64,000 nt of DNA from contig OU862913.1 of assembly GCA_917880885.1 (NCBI GenBank), positions 3,472,001 through 3,536,000 on the forward strand, in the 5' to 3' direction. The translations under genes were made by a program, and so were the position numbers. This document shows positions 10,073 through 18,427 of this stretch, piece after piece. The stretch's first letter is position 1; each line of letters starts with the position of its first letter. The DNA comes from Limnephilus marmoratus (lineage: Eukaryota > Arthropoda > Insecta > Trichoptera > Limnephilidae). Under the pieces are notes generated by a model. It made no database searches and had not been told where the DNA came from. It saw only the letters and a list, made by a program, of their open reading frames with translations.

Positions 10073-10472
10073 AAATATGCCATAAATCACCCCAAGGGGT
10101 TCATTACTTAACGGGGGTGGCCATGTTCATGGGGTGAGGTTTGTCAAGGTCTTGATGGCGGATGGGTTTGCCCACCTAATTCATGCCGGCCAGCCATGGG
10201 ACTGGTTGAGGGAGACCTCTGTTGATTATTCAGCGGGCCTCTCTCGACCCATCGCCTTGCACCGCAGTGGGAGGAATGGATTTAATACGTCCATTACTTC
10301 TGGACACACTTTCCTGGACATTCTAACCCACCCCTCATATATTTTTTCTTCCCAAAACTTCCTCTCCTTCCTTTCCATAAAAAGATCCTCCTCACAGCAT
10401 TCCCAAATGTGATAAGGGTCCCATGAGAAATTGTTTCCCTCGGAGCCTCCTGTGTGGAGCTATTGTAAAAAA
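10073..10472. repeat. Dispersed repeat, second long copy
   Basis: Shares CCATAAATCACCCCAAG..GGTTC, CATGGGGTGAGGTTTGTC and GGTCTTG..GGCGGATG with 398-510. It ends in an inverted hairpin core (10387-10459: CCTCCTCACAG to CCTCCTGTGTGGAG) followed by an A-rich tail. It lies in intron 2 of zinc-finger gene 1. The 92-codon frame across it is not a gene. Confidence 0.7.
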
Positions 10473-11264
10473 AGATTTAACATGTTTTCTGTACATCAAC
10501 AAATACTTCTTATGATTCCATTATTGGATTGTCTAGTAACCATAAATTCCATCTAAAAATTCTCAAGAATGGAAAGCTTTCACTAAAAGCGTCCCTAATG
10601 AGGATATATTTATTTATACTGTATTTTTACAGATGTTCTTATTAACTTGAGAATAATGCAGTTATTAAAACTCAGTTAGTACCCAAATATGTTCAGATAA
10701 TTACCAAAATCTACTAAGACAGAGTATACATGAACTTGCATACGTCATTATAAAGATAAAAAATAACTAAACTATTAAAAATACAAAATTAAATAAAAAG
10801 CTCTCTCAAATTTTAAATAATACAAAGAGCGGCAAGACACGTAAATAGAGACACAAGATGTTTCGGCGAGGTTTTTAATTCGGTAAATATCTTTTGTTTT
10901 TCTCAAGGTCTTTAATGGGCAACAAATTTAATATAAGGGAAACGTACTTAGAGTTAGTAGGTAAACGTAAGATGGGTTTCTGCTATTTTGTTCACTCTGG
11001 GAGGAAAAAATTAATCAATTCCGTTATACTGTGAAGTGATTTGAAATGCACTTCGTAAATGCTTTCCACAACAATCGAATGCAAATTAAAGTCTGAGGAG
11101 GAGAGAGGTCGAGAGGGGGGAGAGACCAAGAAAAAATTCATTGCCACAGCACAAATGACAATTCACGATCAATACAATAAGCACTCCTCCAAGTTATAAC
11201 CGACCCGTAGCGAATTTTTGATGTTCTACGCCTTTTTTATTGTATTGTTATTTTGTTTTTACAG
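10473..11264. other. Intron 2 remainder, nothing recognised
   Basis: AT-rich intronic sequence with a purine-rich stretch (GAGGAGGAGAGAGGTCGAG) near 11095. It ends in a good polypyrimidine tract and TTTTTACAG acceptor at 11264. No RNA gene or transposon boundary was recognised. Confidence 0.4.
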
Positions 11265-11405
11265 ATAGCGATGTGGAGACTATGCTCAATAAGGCAGAAC
11301 CAGGACCCTTAGAAGAAGATGGACAGGGAATTTTTTATACGGAAATAGACATAGACCTGACAGATGTTAAAAAGAAATGCTTAGAATACTCCGAAAGGGC
11401 TTCTG
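11265..11405 (+). CDS. Zinc-finger gene 1, exon 3 (leader module 3)
   Basis: Bounded by TTTTTACAG|ATAGCG and TTCTG|GTAAAA. At 141 bases it is phase 1 to phase 1, so it can be included or skipped without changing the frame. The peptide is VETMLNKAEPGPLEEDGQ followed by YTEIDIDLTDVKKKCLEYSE. It is very close to the leader exons of gene 2 (36075-36230 and 38740-38892), including the VET...E.G..EE.G spacing. Here the first Lys follows Asn and the second site reads VKKKC, so both sumoylation matches seen in the other copies are lost. Confidence 0.75.
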
Positions 11406-11501
11406 GTAAAATCGATTCTTGTTCTTCTGAATTTTTGTTAATAATTTTCACTTTTCATTATAGAAACTTACTTATTGAGCTTTATCCGCCATTATTTGCA
11501 G

Positions 11502-12289
11502 ATATGATAACGGACCAGAAGTCGCATCTTGGAGAAAAACCGCATTCGTGTTCTCATTGTAACAACTTTTGCTCAAAAAAATCACATTTAACAAGGCACT
11601 TACGCACCCATACTGCAGAAAAGCCTCATTCCTGTCTCAGTTGCAATTACTCCTCCTCAGTAAAATCAGCTTTTACGAGGCACTTACGCACCCATACTGG
11701 AGAAAAGCCTCATTCGTGTTCATATTGTAACTATTCCTGCTCAGACAAATCAGATTTAACAAGGCACTTACGCACCCATACTGGAGAAAAGCCTCATTCG
11801 TGTTCATATTGTAACTATTCCTGCTCAGACAAATCAGATTTAACAAGGCACTTACGCACCCACACTGGCGAAAAGCCTCATTCCTGTCTCCATTGTAATT
11901 ACACCTGCTCGGATAAATCAGATTTAACTATGCACATACGCATCCATACTGGAGAAAAACCTTTTTCATGTCCCCATTGTGACTACTCCTGCTCAAAAAA
12001 ATCAGATTTAACTAAGCACTTACGCATCCATACTGGAGAAAAACCTTTTTCATGTCACCATTGTGACTACTCATGCTCGGACAAATCACATTTAACGGTG
12101 CACTTACGCACCCATACTGGAGAAAAACCTTTTACATGTCCCCATTGTAGCTACTCCTGCTCAAACAAAACAAATTTAACAAAGCACTTACGCATTCATA
12201 CTGGAGAAATACCTTTTTCATGTCCTTATTGTAATCATTCTTTCTTTTTCAAACCACAATTAACGGTGCACTTACGCACCCATAATTGA
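11502..12289 (+). CDS. Zinc-finger gene 1, exon 4 (nine C2H2 fingers)
   Basis: The acceptor is TTTGCAG|ATATGATAACGG. Two bases complete the split codon and 262 codons follow including the stop. Nine C2H2 fingers (C-x2-C-x12-H-x3-H) sit head to tail with TGEKP(H/F)S linkers, from CSHCNNFCSKKS to CPYCNHSFFFKP. Fingers three and four are identical in protein and almost identical in DNA, which indicates recent unit duplication. The start ITDQKSHLGEKP matches the gene 2 exon start ITDLKMRPGEKP. Predicted role: nuclear sequence-specific DNA-binding regulator; the target is unknown. Decayed finger sequence just downstream shows that the array was once longer. Confidence 0.9.
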
Positions 12290-12522
12290 GAAAAACCTTT
12301 TTCATGACCCCATTGTAACTACTCCTGCCAAATCATCTTTCAAGGCATCCATGATGGATGAAAACCACGCATATAAACCTTTTTGTCTTCTTACTGCAGC
12401 TATTCACGTTCTGTTAACGGAAATATAAAGTTCATATTTTAACCCTTACTGGGGAAAACAGTGCTTTACGCAAACGGAATAGGTTTAATATCAATATAAA
12501 ACTCCATCAGAGCACTCCAGCG
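12290..12522 (+). pseudogene. Decayed C2H2 finger sequence downstream of gene 1
   Basis: After the stop the finger pattern continues in broken form: CCCCATTGTAACTACTCCTGC encodes PHCNYSC, and further pieces encode CSYSRSVNG. The last piece, CTCCATCAGAGCACTCCAGCG, encodes a decayed linker that continues across the hAT insertion at 22796. There are stops and frameshifts. These fingers were lost from the array, or belong to a neighbouring dead unit. Confidence 0.6.
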
Positions 12523-12919
12523 TAGGCTTGTTGAAAAAGTATCGATATATCGATATTTTTAATTCAATATATCGATATTTTTAGCCGATATATTTTGATC
12601 CGATATATCGATACAAAATATCCAATATCGAAAATGGTATCAAAAACGATATTTTTTTAAAATTTATGTATTTAAAGTCACTAGAATCCAAAACCGTACA
12701 GGAACGAACGGAAAAAAAAGTAACTGTATTTGGTCATGACATCTGGCGGTTGAAATTTTAACTATTAATAGCTTAAAAATCTATTGTCTTTGGATTAGTA
12801 TTTGTGATCACCAATACTATCTCATGTACATAGAAATGTATGCTATTTTTCACCTTTTTTTTTCTAAGCCACTCTTATGTGTTGGTTCCCAATTGTCTAT
12901 GATTATTGACTATACATAC

Positions 12920-14512
12920 TGTAACGGACGTATCAGCGTCGCCACAAGACTATAAAAAAGTACCGGGTTTTTAGTGCACGAACAGGATGGTGGTGATGGA
13001 AACAAATAATAAAACTGACCTCCCGTGCACCCAGTGCCTGATGCGTGAAGGACACTGGATGTGCTTAATCCTCTGCCTGATCCTGGCGCCTGGCGGTTGC
13101 CAAAGTAGGGCCGGCTCTTCTGGAGGAGTGTTGGCACCAGGACTGAAGACAGGCAGAGGTCGGCGGGGGAGGCAGCTGAGTGATAATAAATTTCCCAGTA
13201 GGAATAATAACACGAGTTGACTGTAGAGAAGAACTAATTTATTATGAGAAATACGCGCCCTTTTATACCCTAATCTGGGCAAAAAGGTGATCACATGGTA
13301 CATTTATGGGGTGGGGGGTTGGACCTCGCCCGTAAGTATAAATACGCCGACTTTCTTGTCGCACTTCATTTTGCTTGTGTCGCTCAAGAAAGTGGTCGAT
13401 TAAAATCATTATTTAATAATAATTCTATAGGTTATAACATAGTTTTTATAAAGTATTTCTTAATTCTAACATGTATGTACGGGTATTCTTTACCCGTAGA
13501 TTTTTAGTTTAATGAATTTAGGAACAATTTTGGAAATGTTTACCATTTGTTGGTAGGTATTTGAGTTTAATTTAAGTTTGCAAAGTGATGTGAAGAAGTT
13601 AGTATTTTCCCCAGGTTCCTCGTAAGACTGGCTACCGAAACCGGTTTGTCTCGTCGTCTTACGAGGTTCCTGGATTTTTAAAATGGAAAAAGACTGTTTT
13701 TTGATCGGAATTTTTCTAAGTACAAAATTTGTGCGCAAAAGCATATAGCGTTGGCAGTTTAAGAGTTACAATGTTTATTTATGGCTCTATGGATGCCCCG
13801 TAGGACTCTGCACTGAAATGTCTTAGTTTCAGTGTCCTACGGGGTGTTTAAACGAAGTTATATTAAAATATGGTGTAATTTTGACTAATATGACGGCCCT
13901 TAATAGGGACACCCAAATTGGTGTTTTGGCTTTGTAGCCGGAAAAATAGCCCTGAAGGCGATGAAATAATAAGTTTAGGATGTCTCCTGGTGGCAACTTG
14001 GTAACCAAGTTTTTACTTGTGTCACCAGGGCATCTGTGTATTAAGAAAAAGACATTTAAAATTGAAAAAATGTGTTTTGAAAAAGATCGTTGCTGGCGGC
14101 ACGGTATTATTGAACTTCGTGGCCAGGACGAAAAAAGGCCCTACAAAGGGCCATAATTAAAATAGAGAGCAGCCCGCTTGGCGTAGCTGCCGCCTCCTGC
14201 AGAGCCATAACAGCAGAGCGGCAAGGGAGGGAAGGCAAATGGCCCTTTTTAGGGCCTTAGCCTAAGGCTGGAAATTAAGGCCCTCAAAGGGGTCTTAATT
14301 AAAAATAAAAAGGAGGCTAGTCAGCCTGGTTGCCTTTGGAGGCGTAAATAAGCATAAATAAAGTATTAATTGTTAAAATTATAGGATTCTAGAATGTCTC
14401 CCGGTGCAAACTTGGCACACAAGCTTTATTTGGTTGCACCGGGGCATTGTACATGAGCAAAACATATAAGATTAAAAATTAAGAAATGAGGGAGAGCAAC
14501 ACGTCGGTTACA
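12920..14512 (-). repeat. 3' LTR of BEL element 1
   Basis: 1593 bases, virtually identical to 20791-22383. It contains four prominent imperfect hairpins with 8-12-bp GC-rich stems: CCTCGTAAGAC/GTCTTACGAGG (about 13618-13668), CCCCGTAGGA/TCCTACGGGG (13795-13845), CTGGTG/CACCAG (13986-14030) and CCCGGTGCAA/TTGCACCGGG (14401-14443). Open frames of 70-110 codons inside occur identically in both LTRs and show no domain. On the minus strand a TATAAAAGG box lies at 13259-13267. Confidence 0.95.
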
Positions 14513-14521
14513 CTCCCCCCG
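14513..14521 (-). other. Polypurine tract of BEL element 1
   Basis: On the minus strand a GGGGGGAG run immediately precedes the 3' LTR (TGTAACC...). This is the expected primer site for plus-strand DNA synthesis. It lies 16 bases after the end of the pol frame. Confidence 0.75.
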
Positions 14522-14536
14522 TGTAGCTACGCTGCA

Positions 14537-17500
14537 CTAGTCTTCACGACGTGTTGAAGGTCGGTCAGTAGGGGTCGCATCAGTAGGCGGGGCCGGCAGG
14601 ATCACAGCAAGCTTCACGGCAGGTCGAACGTAGACTCCGGTGCTCGTCTGGATGCGGGCGGTCCTCACCTCGCCGTCTGCAGCAGGGGTAGCGTCCAGGA
14701 CTCGGCCGCGAGGCCAGCTGTTGCGGGGCATCGCGGGGTCCATGATGACCACCAGGTCGCCCTTCTTAATTGGGTTGACGGGGTGGTGCCACTTCTGTCG
14801 GGTGGCCAAGGTGGGGAGGTATTCGCGGAGCCAACGCCTCCAGAACATGTCAGCTAGCTGCTGACTGATGCGCCACTGGCGGCGGAGGCATACCTCCTCC
14901 TCCTGCTTGTCGTACAGCGAGAGCTGGGGCCGGTTGCCTGCTGCTCCCAGCAGAAAGTGGTTGGGAGTGAGGGGCTCCTCGTCTCTCGGGTCTACGGAGA
15001 TGTGCGTGAGAGGACGGTTGTTGACGGTCCACTCAGCTTCAGCCAGTGCTGTCCTCAGGGTCTCTTCTTTGGGGGCCCTCTCCTTCAGTATGGCTTGCAG
15101 CGCGTGTTTGACTGACCGCACCAGGCGCTCCCATGCTCCCCCCATGTGAGGAGACATTGGCGGGATGAATTGCCAGTCGATCCCGTGCGATGTCAGATGA
15201 TCCCTCATCCGGGCGTCATCTTTGAGCGAGTTCAGGGCGTCCCTTAACTCGTTGTCCGCTCCGTGGAAGTTGGTCCCGTTGTCCGAGAAGATTGTCTTTG
15301 GTTGACCTCGGCGTGCCGTCATGCGTTGGAGGGCCATGATAGCAGAGTCGGCAGACAGGGAAGTCGCCAGCTCGAGGTGAATGGCGCGCGTGGACAGGCA
15401 GGTGAAGAGGGCTCCGTATCGCTTCTCCCTTCGTCTGCCGACAGTGATGTCCATGGGCCCGAAGTAGTCCAACCCGCAGTTTGTGAAAGCGGGGACATGG
15501 TGGGCGAGCCGTGATGGTGGCAAGGGTCCCATTAGTGGTGGGGCAGGCTTGCTTCTACGCATCTTGCAGGTGGGGCAGTGGTGAGTGATGCGACGTATGT
15601 TTGTCCGCAGTCGCAGCACGAAGTAGCTGCCTCGTACCTCCGCCATTGTCCTCTCAGTGCTTGGGTGGTCCGCCTTCTGATGATGGTGGTTGACTAGGAG
15701 CCGTGTGTAGGCGTGGTCTCCATCTAAGATTATGGGCGTCCGCACATCTCGGGAGATTCTGCTGGTGGCTCGTATTCTGGAGTCCATTCGCAGCAGTCCA
15801 TCGGGTCCCAGGAAGGGGTTCAGCGATCTGAGCCGGCTGTTGTTGGGTACGGGGGTTCCTTGGTGAAGAGCACTCAATTCACTGCTGAATGCGTCTTCTT
15901 GGGCTGCTTTCACCCACCGGAGTTCCGCTTCACGGGTCTCCTCGGGCCGCAGGTGTCCGTCCAATGGTTTGTGGGGTCCCGCACGGCATCGGCCTATGAA
16001 GCGGTGGACCCAGGCGGTGGCTCTGATGAGTCGGTGCCAAGAGGAGAAGCGGCTTATCTCTGGAAGCGTATCTGCTGTGGTTGAGGTGAGCCCGACATAT
16101 TGGGCCTTCACTTCAAGGGTGTTGTCATCTGGCTGGGGAAGTCTGGACCTTTCGCGCGGCCATTCTGCCTCGGCCAGGGTGAGGAAGGCTGGGCCGCTGA
16201 ACCAATGTCCCGCCGGTGATAGATCGGGAACCTCGACGTCGCGGGTGCCGATGTCAGCAGGGTTTAGTTTGGTGGGGACCCATCTCCAGTCGTCAATGCG
16301 AGAGAGCTCATCGATCTCGCCAAGCCGGTTGGCCACAAAGGTAGAGTAGGTACGTGGGTCCGTACGAAGCCAGCACAGCACCGTCGTGGAGTCTGTCCAG
16401 AACACCGTTCGCGCAATGTTGCTGCGACACTCCTTTTTTAGGGTTGCTGCTAGTCTGGCTGCCATGAGCGCTGATTGGAGCTCAAGGCGGGGTATGGAGA
16501 GCGGCTTCAGGGGGGCCACCTTGCATTTACTGGCCAAGAAGGTTGCCGTAGTTTCTCCGTTGACTTCCTCCGTGTGGTAGGCGACCGCGCAACATGCTTG
16601 TTCAGACGCGTCGCAAAACAGATGGAGCGTGACGCTGCTGTGTTTGCTTCGTAGGCAGCGCCTAGGTATGGCTACTCCGCAGCTTTGGAGGAGTCCCAGC
16701 CAGTCCAGCCATCTCACGTTGTGCTCGGGTTTGATGGTGTCGTCCCATCCGATGCTCGACCTCCAGACATCTTGGAGCAGCATCTTGGATCTGATTGTGA
16801 GGCATGCCACAAACCCCACAGGATCGAAAATTTTCATGACAATACTGAGCAGCTGACGTTTCGTAGGGCTGCTGACCAGTTCTGGCTCGGCGGTGTCCCT
16901 GAAGGCGTACAGGAAACAGTCAGTCACCGGGTCCCATAGTAGGCCGAGGATTCGTTCGGTCTCTGCTTCTCCGCTGCTGATGCGTATGGCTGATCGGGCG
17001 CGGTCTTCAGGCGGGATGGTGGCCATCACCGCTGGATTATTTGAGGCCCAGTTTGTGAGATGAAAACCTCCTGATGATAGGACTGTCGCCACGTCTTTTG
17101 CGAGGCTAGTGGCTTCACTGATGGAGTCCACCGCGTCCAAGTAGTCATCCATGTAAAATTTATGTTGGATGGCGTCTGCAGCAGCTGGGAAGCGCTCGGT
17201 ATTTTCTAGGGCCACCCGGTTTCGCACGTACTGGGCACTGCTTGGAGAACAGGTAGCGCCGAACATCATAGACGTCATCATATAGGTGCGAGGCTCTTGT
17301 TGAGGCGTCGGTCGCCACAGGAACAGTTGTGACAGCTGGTCCTCAGTCTTTATTTTGACTTGCAGGAACATCTCCTTTATGTCGGCGGCGAGAGCTATTT
17401 TTCCCTCTCGAAACCGGAGGATGTTCCCAAGTAGGGACGTCAGCAGGTCGGGTCCCGTCAGCAGTTGATCGTTGAGGGAGGTTCCTCGGCAGCGGCTGGC

Positions 17501-18427
17501 AGCGTCAAACACGACGCGGATCTTCCCCGGCTTGTTGGGGTTCACCACGGCGAAGTGCGGCAAGTACCACTTGCGGGCGGAGTCTTTCGCCGCCTCTCGT
17601 GCTGTGAGTTCTCGCGCGTGGCCTTGTGATATTAGTCGGTTGATCTTGTCTCGATACGCCACTGCGAGGTCGTCCTCCTTCAGTAGTTTTCGTTCGAGGG
17701 ACCACAGCCTCTTCAGCGCACATTGTCTGTTGTCGGGCAGCGTGATTTTGTCAGCCTTCCATAATAGGCCGGTCTCCCATCTGCCGGTAGTCATCTGCCG
17801 GGTGGTGTCCTCCATCAGCTGGTTGGCACGTACAACATGTGCGGTTTCACGGGAGGCTGAAGTGATTCCCAGTGAATCTATGGCGAAGTTCGCACGAATA
17901 AGGTCGCTCAGCAGGTCATCCTTGTGGCTCTCAGCGTGCAGGGCCAGAGTGGTGATGGGGCCTTCATTGGTAGAAGGAGTCCCTCCTCCATGAGTTATCC
18001 ACCCCAGGGCAGTCCGTGACAATATTCGCGTAGAGTCGCGGGCTTCGTGCACCTCCCTCGATACAATGAGGTGTGCGTTGTCCTGCCCAATGAGAATGGT
18101 GGGGGTGATATACCCGCCAGGGATCCTCTGCTCAGGAAGGCTGAGGCCTTTCACCGTGCTCGCCTTGATGTGGTAGTCGGTGCTTATACCGGCGCCGCGC
18201 AGTGTGACCTGCACGCGGCGCGACAGGTGATCTGATGAGCACATGCCCTTGGCCCCGTGGAGTCGTAGTCCTTGTATGGGTCCATAAGCGCCAATCTGTT
18301 CTGCTGCTGAGGTGTCGATCAGTGTTATCGTTGATCCCTCGTCCAGCAGCGCGTAGGCGGTGATCTGCTCAGCGGGGCCTGTCAGCACCACTGGCACCAC
18401 CTTGAGCACGGCGCCGTCGGCCTGGCG
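14537..18427 (-). CDS. BEL element 1 Pol: protease, reverse transcriptase, RNase H, integrase
   Basis: An uninterrupted frame of about 1296 codons directly follows the gag stop in the same frame, so no start codon of its own is needed (a GTG lies at 18409). The A17-type protease active site, LLDEGST, lies ~25 residues into the frame. The reverse transcriptase has VVFDAA, ALAADIKEMF and FYMDDYLDA (about plus 17141-17160). RNase H has LFCDASE and FWTDSTTVL. The integrase has HHC-type zinc ligands (HHQKADHPS, HHCPTCK), then GLDYFGP, FSDNGTNF (near 15280) and GGAWERLV, giving the D,D-35-E set. All catalytic motifs are present. It should build and integrate the element DNA. Confidence 0.93.
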   Translation of the reverse strand, partial: RQADGAVLKVVPVVLTGPAEQITAYALLDEGSTITLIDTSAAEQIGAYGPIQGLRLHGAKGMCSSDHLSRRVQVTLRGAGISTDYHIKASTVKGLSLPEQRIPGGYITPTILIGQDNAHLIVSREVHEARDSTRILSRTALGWITHGGGTPSTNEGPITTLALHAESHKDDLLSDLIRANFAIDSLGITSASRETAHVVRANQLMEDTTRQMTTGRWETGLLWKADKITLPDNRQCALKRLWSLERKLLKEDDLAVAYRDKINRLISQGHARELTAREAAKDSARKWYLPHFAVVNPNKPGKIRVVFDAASRCRGTSLNDQLLTGPDLLTSLLGNILRFREGKIALAADIKEMFLQVKIKTEDQLSQLFLWRPTPQQEPRTYMMTSMMFGATCSPSSAQYVRNRVALENTERFPAAADAIQHKFYMDDYLDAVDSISEATSLAKDVATVLSSGGFHLTNWASNNPAVMATIPPEDRARSAIRISSGEAETERILGLLWDPVTDCFLYAFRDTAEPELVSSPTKRQLLSIVMKIFDPVGFVACLTIRSKMLLQDVWRSSIGWDDTIKPEHNVRWLDWLGLLQSCGVAIPRRCLRSKHSSVTLHLFCDASEQACCAVAYHTEEVNGETTATFLASKCKVAPLKPLSIPRLELQSALMAARLAATLKKECRSNIARTVFWTDSTTVLCWLRTDPRTYSTFVANRLGEIDELSRIDDWRWVPTKLNPADIGTRDVEVPDLSPAGHWFSGPAFLTLAEAEWPRERSRLPQPDDNTLEVKAQYVGLTSTTADTLPEISRFSSWHRLIRATAWVHRFIGRCRAGPHKPLDGHLRPEETREAELRWVKAAQEDAFSSELSALHQGTPVPNNSRLRSLNPFLGPDGLLRMDSRIRATSRISRDVRTPIILDGDHAYTRLLVNHHHQKADHPSTERTMAEVRGSYFVLRLRTNIRRITHHCPTCKMRRSKPAPPLMGPLPPSRLAHHVPAFTNCGLDYFGPMDITVGRRREKRYGALFTCLSTRAIHLELATSLSADSAIMALQRMTARRGQPKTIFSDNGTNFHGADNELRDALNSLKDDARMRDHLTSHGIDWQFIPPMSPHMGGAWERLVRSVKHALQAILKERAPKEETLRTALAEAEWTVNNRPLTHISVDPRDEEPLTPNHFLLGAAGNRPQLSLYDKQEEEVCLRRQWRISQQLADMFWRRWLREYLPTLATRQKWHHPVNPIKKGDLVVIMDPAMPRNSWPRGRVLDATPAADGEVRTARIQTSTGVYVRPAVKLAVILPAPPTDATPTDRPSTRRED

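Noticed and set aside
12971..13303. A 110-codon minus-strand frame (and neighbours of 70-84 codons) in the LTR
   Set aside because: It recurs identically in both LTRs because they are copies, shows no domain, and overlaps the promoter and transcript ends. Not a gene.
14513..18427. An env gene after pol in BEL element 1
   Set aside because: The pol frame ends 24 bases before the 3' LTR, so there is no room for a third gene. It is a retrotransposon without envelope.
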